From contig WEDG01000729.1 of the NCBI GenBank assembly GCA_017591395.1, positions 62,001 to 126,000 of the forward strand: a stretch of 64,000 nt of DNA, written 5' to 3'. The position numbers and the translations under genes are program-made. Of this stretch, positions 1 through 11,000 are shown piece after piece. Source of the DNA: Schistocephalus solidus (taxonomy: Eukaryota > Platyhelminthes > Cestoda > Diphyllobothriidea > Diphyllobothriidae). The notes under the pieces are model-generated. The model did no database searches. It was not told the origin of the DNA and saw only the letters and a program-made list of their open reading frames with translations. Every line of letters starts with the position of its first letter. Position 1 is the first letter of the stretch.

Positions 1-770
1 GCATCGATGCTCGAAGTCACGCGGGTATCCATTTTTAAAGAACAAGTTAAAGTGGTATTTCATTTCTGCTCGATAACTTTCTTCATCAGAGTAGTGTGTT
101 TTGGCTCGATTTAGGAGACTGTAGACAGAACTCCTTTTTTGAGAGACAGGATGATTACTCTCAAAGTGTAGGATGACCTCAGAATATGTTTAGTTGCGGT
201 AAACTGAGGTGTGGAGTGATCCATAAGTTTTCCGATGTACGAGGATATCCAGAAATGGGAGTTGTTCATCAGCTTCCGTTTCGAACGTGAATTCAATTGC
301 GGTAAATGTGAGTTTAGATTTTTGTGGAGCAGGTCTAATATTTCTTTCTTGATGATGACAAATTGATCATCTACGTATCACAGCCACAGTTTTGGGATAA
401 CATTAGGGAGCGCTATCGATTCTAATTTCTGCATTACGGCTTCGGCTGGAAGCCGGATATGGGCGACCCCATAGGGACCCCTTTAGGTCCTTGATAGCAT
501 TGGCCGGAGAAGGAAAAGCTGGTTTCTAGACATAGGTCTAGGATTTAGAGCAAAGCATTAGCATGTACATTAGTGGCGTAGGCCTGGAGTAGTTCTTCGG
601 TGCATGATCTCGCTAAATCAAGAGGGATCGAGGTGAAGAGCGAGACCACATGGAATGAAACCATTACCTCGTCAGGTGTAACTGTCACTCCATTTAATTT
701 GTCTATAAAACTTTTTGAATCTTTAATAGAGTATTTAGAGTTCTTTGTAAGTGGATGTAGTTGGCGAAAT
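1..770 (-). mobile_element. Penelope-like element RT fragment (decayed, runs off the window)
   Basis: Read on the minus strand from about 770 down to 1, this is the reverse transcriptase of a Penelope-like retroelement. The RT core motif KGVPMGSPISG is visible near 442-475. A YVDD catalytic box lies at 366-377, preceded by an in-frame TGA where related copies have Arg. Further down are LPFLDILVHRK (about 225-265) and HPVSQKRSSVYSLLNRAKTH (about 95-155), the conserved thumb region of this class. Several stops and frame breaks show it is dead. The 3' part, including any GIY-YIG endonuclease, lies beyond the window edge. Family features are from general knowledge of Penelope elements; motif positions are read directly. 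Confidence 0.8.
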
Positions 771-2982
771 ATATAAATATGATATTGAGAACAAGATTCT
801 GGACAAACGAATGATAAATTTGAATGTGCTCAGTGTGGAGAGACGGCTTTAAAGCCAAAACAAATTCGAGCTGCCCAGCTTATCGGCTGGCTGACCTGTT
901 CGACCAAGACTTCCTAATGACGCAACCTGCCAGAGGTGAATGCCACAGAGTAAGTTGGATTATGAATTCCTCCTCGACGACTGGCAGCGAAATAATGAAG
1001 ATAAATCGAAAATGTAGTGAGTAAATGGATAATATTGTTGGGCTTCTAAAAGAGATCTACGCGTTTGGTGACAGAATTGAGAGGCAAAAGTAACACAATG
1101 GAAACTGATCTATCGAGGAATTACAAAAGACAAGAAGAGAGAGAGAGGTGCGATTTCTAAGTTCTGCTGGGTGAAAGAGAGGCTAGCTGACCCCGTAGTC
1201 ACCAAATAACGTCCACAGCCGTAGGAGCGATTTGGGGAAAAAAAGGGCTGCACAGACAGAGAGAGAGGGGCGGTACCTAGTCGTTCAGATGAGAAGACGG
1301 CAGACCTGGACGTTTTTATCTTCTTCTTATTCTTCTTTTGGTCCTCTTTTCTACTTCGACGGGTACACCGGAGGGCAGGTTAGCGAAGAGGTGAGGCAGC
1401 GAGGAGGGCAACATCCGTTCGTTGCCAACCGCCGCGGCGACCGTTGACGTCGCGATTGCCGCCAAAGCACGGTTAGGCTGGGTTGAGCAAAACGGAGACG
1501 ATGAATACAAAATACAAACACGAAGGCTGAAGTTGAAGGATTGGCAAACAACCCAAAGCCAGATAGCAAACTAGTTTCCAAACGGGGCGTTCACTAGGCC
1601 GCACCTTAGTTTTGCTACTATTAACTTTAAATTTAAAAAAACGTAACTGGGGCAAGAGGCGAGTGACGGAGGTAGACGCTATGATAGCTAACCAATCGCG
1701 CTTTTCAAGCGTGTAGAATGCACCAGTTCAGGTGGCGGCACCTCGGTATTGATTGTACAAGTTTGCAATGCTCAAGGCTTGTTGCAATAAAAAGTTGCTG
1801 CCACTCATATTTCCCTAAATCTGACCCTGGCGCGGCGTGTTGTTGAAATAAAAAAGGTGCTGTAAATACGCTCTATCAAAATCTGTCGTTTGACATTCTG
1901 TTGCATCTTTCTACACTCAGACCTCTGGAGCATTATTCGCATCATTCAAAATTCTACTGGTTTTTCGATGTGCCCATTTACTGCTTGCGTCCTACATCAC
2001 TTCATCTTGGCTATATTATGTCCCTATTATTTTCTTTGTTTTGCATATTTATCCTCATATCCTTCCGCATATGATTCATTATATTCATCTTTGCACCTTT
2101 TTCTGAAAGCTCTCTTTTGTGAATTTTCACCCTTTAAGGTTCAGTTCCGTTCAGTTTTATTAAGGGAAATATAGGCGAAGCCTTTGAGCTCCCTATTGAT
2201 GTCAGTGACACTGTAAATTAAAAAAGGCTGACATATAATGGACGTTGGACAAAGGGTTATCTCCCGGACACACTGCAGGGCATTCGTGGACAACATCATG
2301 TTCTATCCACCGAGGCTAATGGGCTCGTCATGCAGCGACTGAAATCGCGAGGACGCGGTGACATTAACCGATCTATCGTGATTGTGCAATAAAATTGAGC
2401 ATTACAGTTGTGCCTTGTAATTCCGGATCCAGACTCCGTCCACAAACCCAGTCATCACAAAAGCGCAAACTGTCGCCTTGCGCAGCAGCCCAACTACAAC
2501 CTTGCCAACAAGGACGGTACAAAAGTCGAGTTGCCCGTAAAACCAGCCCCAAAGTGCACATGAAGGCAGCCGGTCAGTTTCTTTTAGACTTCTGTTCCCA
2601 TACCCACAGACCTTGGAGGCAAAGTCATGCGTACGTGTGTCGACAACATGTACTTCTGGGTAACTGACGTTAAGGGGTTGTTGGAAAAAGACCGGTATCT
2701 ACGAGCAGCGAAGCCTGAAATCTCAAAAGGTGCCGAGCAGGTGGGGAAACGGACAGACTGCTTACCCATGTGCAGTCGGCGCTGGTGGAGTAAGTGAGAC
2801 GAGTGGTGTTCCCAGAGTCAGAGAATACGATGTGAGGACAGGGTAGGGATGCAGACAGGACGGAGGAGCGAGCAGCAAGCGCGGCAGCCACAATACCGTG
2901 TTCCGAGCTCTCTGATTCATCCTTCTAAAAGGCGATGCAAATTTTTGAGAGATGAGCCAATGGTGGCTGACATTAGAATCAC
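771..2982. other. No gene recognised
   Basis: Only short open frames without recognisable domains are present. It lies between the Penelope-like fragment and the last tentative exon of the UBR-like gene, so it may be intron or 3' flank of that gene. I see no clear repeat structure. Confidence 0.4.
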
Positions 2983-3140
2983 CTTGCCTTGACGGGGAAA
3001 AACGAAGATCATTCTCTAGCACAGGGTAAATCACAGTTCGAAAAAATTGGAGTGAACCAATTGCTTCTTTTACGCACGCTGCACGCTCCGTACTGAAGAA
3101 GGATCCAATGACATTCCAGAAGGCAAACATGTGTACTTTT
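2983..3140 (-). CDS. Tentative downstream exon of the UBR-like gene
   Basis: This minus-strand open segment has an acceptor (acaattttgcag) at its 5' edge and a donor (G|gtgatt) at its 3' edge. It encodes a helical peptide with WNVIGSFFSTERAACVKEAI and then SLQFFRTVIYPVLEND. The helical pattern resembles the segment after the RING in UBR1/UBR2, but the similarity is weak. Its phase (one base before the first full codon) does not match the exon ending at 4859, so at least one further exon would be needed between them. It could also be an unrelated open frame. Confidence 0.25.
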
Positions 3141-3479
3141 CTGCAAAATTGTGGTTCAGTTAGTAAAATATAAAACGAATAGACATTAACTCCCAAGGTA
3201 GTGTCCGGTGAGGTTATTGACTGTGCACGCAAGTTCTGGATGCGTGGACGAATATTCTCAAGTGCTATCATCATATGAGCATGGGAAAGGCAGACTAACG
3301 GCTAGCGTACGCCATCGAACTAGGGTTGAACCGCTGCCCTCTCGATTTCATGCCGAGCCCTCTACCTCAGGACTACAGCCGCAGGTTCTGTCAGCTATAC
3401 ACAAGATCGGCGCTCCATAATTCAGGAGGTCAAAGCAGGAGTAGAGTAGTCTAAGCTACAAGACAGGGCTCTTTAAAAC

Positions 3480-4540
3480 AGGCAGATGCAACACACCAAA
3501 TCGGAGTAGTGGTAACAAAACATTCTTCACCTTCGACTGGATCACATATGAGCAAAGCAAGGGCACCCCGATAGGGGTCCGCAATCTCTGGGCTCATAGC
3601 CAAGGTGCTTCGGAAAAAAACTTGAGAGACAGCTGTTCGAAGTCTACAAACCCTAATTTTGGGAGCGCTGCGTTGACGACGCCTTTGGCGTCATCGACCA
3701 GGATAGAAACACCCACCACAAACAGCACTTGAATTCAATTTTACCAGATCTGCAGTTCACGATGGAAGAAGAAGCAGAGGGCAGACCTCCGTTCTTAGAT
3801 GTTCTAGTCTGCCACCAACCAGACGGCAAAATGGTGACGTCAGGTTACAGAAAACTGACGGATAAGTCGCAAATGCTGTTACAATAGCAACCATCCGCTG
3901 CAACACATGCGAAGTTGTGTACGGACGCTATACCGACGAGTTGAAACTCACTACAGCACGCCAGCCGCCAAACGGGACGAGATTAAGCTTCTGTGTGAGC
4001 TTTTCGAAACCAATGGCTATCCGCGAGCGTTCATTTAACGGAATATTATGCCACAAAAAAGCAGAACGAAGAGCCTTGTCAGCCAAAATTATGGCGAAAA
4101 ATTTCATAAATAAAAAGGGTCTCCGAAACCGTGGCTAGATACCCGCCCCTCTCGAAATGGGAGTTGTCTACAGGCCTACCTCAACAATCCGTCAACAAGT
4201 GATGAGGCCAAAAGACCCTATCCCTAAGTAGGAGAAGTCGCCCGTTGTCTCGTGACTTTACTGTAGCTGCGGGAAGTGCAACTACAATGGTGAAATCGGC
4301 CGACAGCTGCAAACGCGAATGAACGAGCATCATTTGGCTGTACAAAGGTTGGACCCAAAGTCAGAGGTGGCAACCCATGCCACGCAGATGGGCCATGTCT
4401 TCAAGTTTGACGCCGTTGAAATCGTGGGACGGGGCGAGGACTACACGTCAAGGCAGATACCAGAAGCCTGGATGTCCACCGACCACTCAGTCAACCGCCA
4501 CATTAATTTACCTGCCTCCTATCTGGTTTTATGAACCCTC
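3480..4540 (+). mobile_element. Penelope-like element with RT C-terminus and GIY-YIG endonuclease (decayed)
   Basis: The plus strand shows SKGTPIGV near 3560, LERQLFEVYKP then a stop, and FWERCVDDAFGVIDQD near 3655-3705, which is the VDD catalytic box. Next comes PPFLDVLVCHQPDGK near 3785-3835. After several breaks, a GIY-YIG-type endonuclease tail runs from about 4250 to 4534: YCSCGKCNYNGEIGR, then a helix with HATQMGHVFKFDAVEI and a closing TDHSVNRHINLP. Known Penelope-like elements carry this RT plus GIY-YIG order. In-frame stops and frameshifts mark it as inactive. It lies opposite in strand to the UBR-like gene, in the interval where that gene's remaining RING exons would be expected. 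Confidence 0.85.
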
Positions 4541-4858
4541 TCGACAGGAGACCGCAAGGGCCGCCAATCATCTATGCAACAATCAGGACGGAGTGGAACA
4601 AGTCTCGGTGAAAGGCCGGCCGGTTCGAACAAAGTCTGTTAGCGGGGAGCGGCGATGGCGACACAGGTTACGGCGTGATGCGGTGAATAAACGAGTTTAA
4701 AGATTCTTAGACGGGCACAAAGACTCGCCGTTGATGGTACTATGACAGTTAGCACGTAACACCCATAACACCACAAAAACAGAACAGCAAGGCACCTCCA
4801 ACAGTGTTTTGATCCGTTCGCAGACGAGGAGTTAGACAAGGGGAGAAAAGGAACTTAC

Positions 4859-5012
4859 GAGGCAGATCACACATGTCACTGAGGCCGGTTTTTTTTTCCA
4901 GCACCGTAAGTCGGTCTACATACACAGTAGGTCCCAAGACAGCAAGCCTTGAGAGGTCGTTCCGATCGTCGGACAGGCCAGCAGGCTCCACTCCGTCGAT
5001 CTTCGTCTGAGG
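4859..5012 (-). CDS. UBR1/UBR2-like: UBR-like gene, RING-region exon without visible zinc ligands
   Basis: A long pyrimidine tract and ttttttaag precede CCT CAG ACG; the donor is C|gtaagt. The peptide has LAVLGPTVYVDRLTVLEKKT, matching the UBR segment 'MVL.A.VQRSTVLSK' that lies between the first RING CxxC and the Cys-His cluster. The expected CxxC pair just before it is not in this exon or in the coiled-coil exon, although the two could be joined in phase 0. The exon ends in phase 1 and its continuation was not found. Confidence 0.55.
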
Positions 5013-8000
5013 CTTAAAAAAATGAGGAAAGAACGAAAATTTTAATTGCTAAATGTCTAATGCGTGCAGTAAACATATCTACAGTTCCTACCCAAAACCC
5101 TAAAGTGCAAAGTCCGGACCCAATAACCCAGTAACAATACATGCCAAACTTATATAGCACTATAACCAATCAATGGCTATTGTTTAAGTCTCGGGGCGGG
5201 GTATATGTGCTAATACCGGAAGACTGCGTTTACATTGAGGCGCCAAGAAATCAGCAGTCCGTCTCGTTCCCAAGAATAACAGCAACCTTTGCGGACACGA
5301 ATTTAAACTTATGACCCTTTTCAAGAGCTCGTTTTTATTTAAGTACGCGTTGACCTTGTTTACATCCACCGAGACCCTTGTGATTAAAGTACTTTCATGC
5401 ACATGAGGTATAATCGATCCCAAAAGAGTGATTTAAGCTGTTGGCATTCGATCACGTCAAGAAAATAAGATAATGGTTGCAAAGTTAGACCACCTGCTGG
5501 TGCACCCCACGAATTGTATTTTGGGATTCTCCAACCGTGTGCTACAGAGACAGCTGCAAGAGCCTGCACAACTAGGCTGGAACAGACCGATAGCAAGGTC
5601 TTTAGGTTTGCAGCCAAGTGAATTACGTGAGGTCTCCCGAGATCAAAATTAAATACACTCTCTCTGACGAGCTCAATACTGCTGTGCATCGGGCGACACA
5701 CGGTCAGTAGGCGTTCGCGAAATGGGAGACCTGCGCCAAAATTGCGTATAAAAAGGTGGAAGACTCACTGATTGAACGGTCGTCTTGTCATCCGCCTCCT
5801 TCACGACATCCTCAAAATGAGAATATGCGGCAAACAGCTTACGTTGCATGCTGGCCATCTTTGCGAGTAGGCTGGACCCACGCTCAGCCTTCAACCGACA
5901 CTCTTCTTCCACTTTTGACACCTACAGCATTAACGGAAAATGGGGACATATGATGACATAAGGCGGTGTATAACATCTCCACGGTTAGCAAAACTGGTGA
6001 TGATGAGGCGGCGCTCACCGATTAAGTTACGGAACATGCTTGTCCCATTGTGCCTTGGGGCCCAATCTAGAGCCCTTGCAGGCAGTCGCATAGCGACTAG
6101 TAACGTTTAAATATGATGGAGTACCAACAAAGAGAAGGTAGACCGGAATGGGCATTTCTGGCTTTTTAGCCGTCATCAACCAGTCGCACCCAATCACAAG
6201 TATGAAGCGCGTGGGATCCGGTGATAAAAAAAACAACTAAACTTGGTATATACATCTCATACGGCAGTTATCATGACTGATGCCACCTAGTCCTCGTAGT
6301 GGGTGACACACTTGGAAGCACTTGAACCCGGTTCTGAACTGACTGTCCCTTCGAGAGTCTGGAGCTGTCCAGTCCCTCCTGCTGCTCTTTCTCGCGCAGA
6401 CAGAATCGAATTGTGGTTATCATCTTTTACAAAATCCCAGGCGATTGGTTTATGTATTGCCACAGTTCCAGCTGATCCTAGCAAACAAACCTCCATCGCG
6501 AGTCTAGAGGTGTAAATTCGATTTATCATTGGTTGCTGTTTCTTTGTTAGTTTCATTGCTTCCCTTAACAGCATATATGCTCATTTGAAAATAGGCTCTT
6601 TGAATGCTTCTGCGACCGGTTTTTATTCTGTCTTTCACGAGGACATTGGACAACAGTCAATCAATTTGCTGATGGCACTTAGAATGAGGTTCTCCATCTA
6701 ATTCACTATGCGGTTATTGTTTCAAAGTCTCTCCAGCTTATGCGCGGTGACTTCCGGCAGCGACATGTTAGCGTTCTGTACCACCATTCCTGGAACAATA
6801 CATTACTTTCTTTAGGAGACTGAAATACCCTAAATGCAACTTGAACCGCCCTCATAATAGGAAAAAAATGGGGACAGATTATCAAGACGGAGAACATGTC
6901 CACAGTTAACAGCACAAACCAGGTCATGCTCTAGCCACCATGAAAAGGGGACGTTTCTCCTGAAAATTTCGTAATAATACTTTCAAAATTAGGCCTCTCT
7001 CTTTCGTGGACATTTGAGCACGGATACGGGACGCGGTCCGGACGAGCGTACTCTACGAGTGCATGCACAGCGGTCTCTGCTCCAATTTCGTCTCAGGATC
7101 ATGGCAGCCTATCTTCTTCAGTCGATCAAGGAGATCAGCTTGGTAACGACTTCACAGTCTGTCAAGCAGAATTTGTGCGTCCATTCATAGGCTGTGCCAT
7201 CCTATTCTCTTACTGCTGTTCCGTGATCGTCGTATGTTCATGTATGGAAAACGTGGCACAGTGTGGCGCAATGCATGCTCCGTCCAAACAACAGCGTTAA
7301 CGGCAGCATACTGTCACATCACGCGATCTTCTGCATTTGGGCCTTCAAAAGTCGCCATCTGTCACCGAGTGACCTGCGCAACGCGTTGCTATGAAATAAC
7401 TCCCTCATTGCAACAACAGATGGGGCCAAAGATGGCCAAAGAGATCCTGAGACTTCGACGGGGTGTGTCCGAGGCCACTTACGGAAATGTGCCTGAGATC
7501 ATGGAAGTACAGCAAACCATTCCTATTAGACAGTTAATTTGTTAAAACTTTAAACTTCGGTATAAGAAAGGACCTCCCTGATGGAAACTCTGAAAACAGA
7601 AAAAAAGGAGACAAAATGTAGACCTACCCCCTCAGTGACTTCTATCCCTGGAGTATGAAGGAGAGAGGACGCGGACTGGTTCTCAGCAATTGATTTCCAG
7701 AGCTTTAGAGTCCATCTGTGGGTACGAAGGAACATTTCTGAAATCATTGCAGAAGTCAGGGAGAGAAACAGCAACGAAACGCCACTGAAAAACTGAAGAA
7801 GCCAGTCCCCGATGACTCAAACAGTCCAATGACATAAATTCTAAGAGTCGGTTAATCGGAGGCAAACTACCCTACCCTTCACACTTCGCAGAAGCTGTAT
7901 TAACTGCCGCCTGAAACATCATGTTGTTACTGACAAGAAGGTGAATGATCAACTTTCGCATACATTGGCTTTCAGTGAAGCAGATTTACACGACATTTAT

Positions 8001-11000
8001 TCCAGGCTCTATTGTCACACTGCCCACGCTCTTCCGAAGGTAAGACATAGTTAAGTCGATCGGAAGTAAACGTGGATGAAATGGCTGAAAAAGCAGAACA
8101 GACAGTTCTACGCGCGCCACGCACAAAATGGCCTCTAACTCCACGTATAACAGGTTTACGTTTCTATAGGCCTCCGACCACACATCAAACAGTGCCATGG
8201 CATCGATTCATCATGAAGACAGGGAACATAGTAACGTCCTTATTCTCTGGTATCCCTCTTTCTTTCATGCACACACCGATTGGAATAGAAACAAATCGCG
8301 GTAGCAGAAGAGATGAACAGTGGCCGTTTACCCCGGGCCACACATACGACCCGCACACTAACAGCAGTAATATATCTTAAACGATGCTTTATTAAACAGA
8401 TGACTCGGGACAATTTACGAGTATGCGAAAGCCCATTGAATGAGAAACATGGCGACTTCATGACCACTGAATAACTCAGTGATGAGTCATATTTCCTTTA
8501 GTAGTTCCAAGCACACACGAAATACCGATGAGTTTTCAGCCAGCACTTATCTTTTGCTAGAGGACTGTCGATACATCACTTTATTAAGATCCTGAAGGAC
8601 ACCTTTGAGATGCATGATTTCTACACTTCTCAATAAGGATTTTCGCAAATAAAAACACAAAACCGCAGCGAATGCGCTTACTCGATAAGACCGGCCTGAT
8701 GGTTGTGGCATGGCTTTTCAAGTAGCACCTCCAGACGGCGAACGAGACAGTTGCTACAGACGATGAGCAGGAAGAAAAATAAAAATTTAGGAAGAGTAAG
8801 AGGAGGGAGGAGGAGAAGGAGGAGGAGGAGGAGAGGAGGGAGGAGGAGGGAGGAGGAGGAGGAGGAGGAGGAGGAGGGAGGAGGAGGAGGGAGGAGGAGG
8901 AGGAGGAGGAGGAGGAGGAGGGAGGAGGAGGGAGGAGGAGGGAGGAGGAGGAGGAGGAGGGAGAGGAGGAGGAGGAGGAAGAGGAGGGAGGAGGGAGGAG
9001 GAGGAGGGAGGAGGAGGAGGAGGAGGAGGAGGAGGGAGGAGGAGGAGGAGGAGGAGGAGGAGGAGGAGGAGGAGGAGGAGGAGGAGGAGGAGGAGGAGGA
9101 GGGAGGAGGAGGAGGAGGAGGAGGAGGAGGAGGAGGAGGAGGAGGAGGAGGAGGAGGAGGAGGAGGAGGAGGAGGAGGAGGAGGAGGAGGATCACAATAT
9201 GGGGTCAAACTCGGGGAAGAAAGAATACGTCAGTGTCTTACGCGACCGTACGACATGAAAACCTTACCCTTCTTCTATCCATTGTGCCCGTTAGGGTTCG
9301 CATTTGCTGACGGGTTCGTAGGATCACACAAGAGATCGTTGGCCGCAGGAGGACTGAATTGCCGGGTCAAATGACAACTTTCCGAACCTCGACGATCAGG
9401 ACGCAATAATGGTTGCAAAATGCATCAGTTTCACTGTGGTAATGAAAAGAAATGCGCAACGCCGACCTTATTACTGCTGCCGTCGAGGGTCCGTAAAAAC
9501 TTGGGTCAGGTCAGTTACGAAACGACATCGCGCATATTGGTCGGCATTAGGTAAAGCCACCAGATCTCGCGAGCTGTTCATGTCTCGGGGCGAAAAATTA
9601 CTGTTCGACCCTACTAACCCCGCAAAGAATGTTACCCCTAACAGACATCAACGGATAGGCTAAGGATTAGGTTGGCGCTCTCTGTTTCTTCATTTAGCCG
9701 CACCCGTAAAACTTCCATTACCACTGGTTCCGTATTACTCGCTGGCGTATCCTAATTTTTCTCTGATTTGGGTCCCATGTTGCGAGCTAGCCAATTACAT
9801 ACATTTGAAGTTAGCAGCTTCGTTGAACGGAGTTATCCAACATTTTGCCGATGAGTACCGAAAGCTGCTTAATGCTAACAGTTCCAGAGTGATGAAACCT
9901 ACGGCAGTGTTCACATCTCTGACTATGTTTTCGAATGTGTAGTGGTTGAACCACCTTTTCTTAACTGATCGACTGTAGCTCGTATGCGCGAGGTTAGTTG
10001 GCGATTACGACAAAAATGCACGAAAATTAAAACCTCGTACATGTGAAGCTGAATGCGTCATTGAATGAAGTTAGCCAAAATTCTGCCGATGATTACCGGG
10101 GATTGTTCAAATATTTCGCAGAAGGTGAAATACAATCGAAAATAAAAACATTGAAAGTCTACGTACTGGTTCATCGAGGCTGGAGGGTTTTGTCTTTTCC
10201 AGTGCCGCAGTTCTGCAAGACGTTCCAACTCCTCGGCACTCTCAGACTCTTCAGGCACTTGACGGACTGCTTCCAGAAAGGGTGTCTCACCAGTTTCTCT
10301 GAGGGAGAGAAGCCAAGGTTTAGATCCAAATGACTTTTAGATGACAAAGCAGGTCGCTATGATTTTCCACCATCTAACTTTCCATTACTTACGCGAAGGC
10401 TACAAGGTCCTCGTAGAGAGCAATAATTATCAGGTGAAGGATGAGTTCAAGAAGGGGCTGGGACCACTTCGACTGTTGGCTTCCGTATTCGATGCCAATG
10501 TCCAGCAGTTGACGGAGAAGACGGACAAAAGTTGAACAGCGAAGCAAACGCAGGATAGGAGCGTTCAAGTGACTTACAAAACGTCGTCGAGGACGAGGTG
10601 GCGGTGGTGGAATGGGAAAATCCACTGGGAAGAGGTTGGTGTTGGTTTCACGAGCTTGCGTCAACGTCCGAATTACTGCCTCTTTAGTCTGGGAAGGAAT
10701 GAAGGCTCATGCGTTAACACAGCGTCCATGAGTTATTGAGCACTTGCTCGTGGCAAGCATTTATTACAATACTTACTTCGGCTTGCCTACTTAGACTATA
10801 GGAAGGATAAAAGAGGTCAAATCGACAGGACAGAACATCAGGCCGCAGAATAAATTTCCGCTCCTCTCCCACCAAAGTCTGTGTGGCCACTTGCTGCAAT
10901 ATGATAGGAGACCGGACGTTTGAGGTCGTCATTAGAGAGGGCGTGTCGGTCAGCAACCGCCTTCTCATTGTCAGTCGAGGTGTTCCACTTGCACCCTGTC

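Noticed and set aside
1232..1655. Overlapping short open frames on both strands
   Set aside because: No domain, no splice context and no similarity to the UBR-like gene.
5384..5701. Open frame of 105 codons on the minus strand between two UBR-like exons
   Set aside because: No CxxC pair, no family similarity and no good splice sites. It lies in the short intron before the RING-region exon.
6316..6484. Possible UBR-like exon on the minus strand (HKPIAWDFVKDD..., acceptor tttgctag, donor AA|gtgtgt)
   Set aside because: Its phases do not fit the exons at 10,163 and 5,921, which already fit each other, and it has no clear family similarity.
8584..9374. Long open frames with poly-Glu/Gly, poly-Pro/Ser and poly-Leu
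   Set aside because: They are translations of the GGA repeat on both strands, with no other coding signal.
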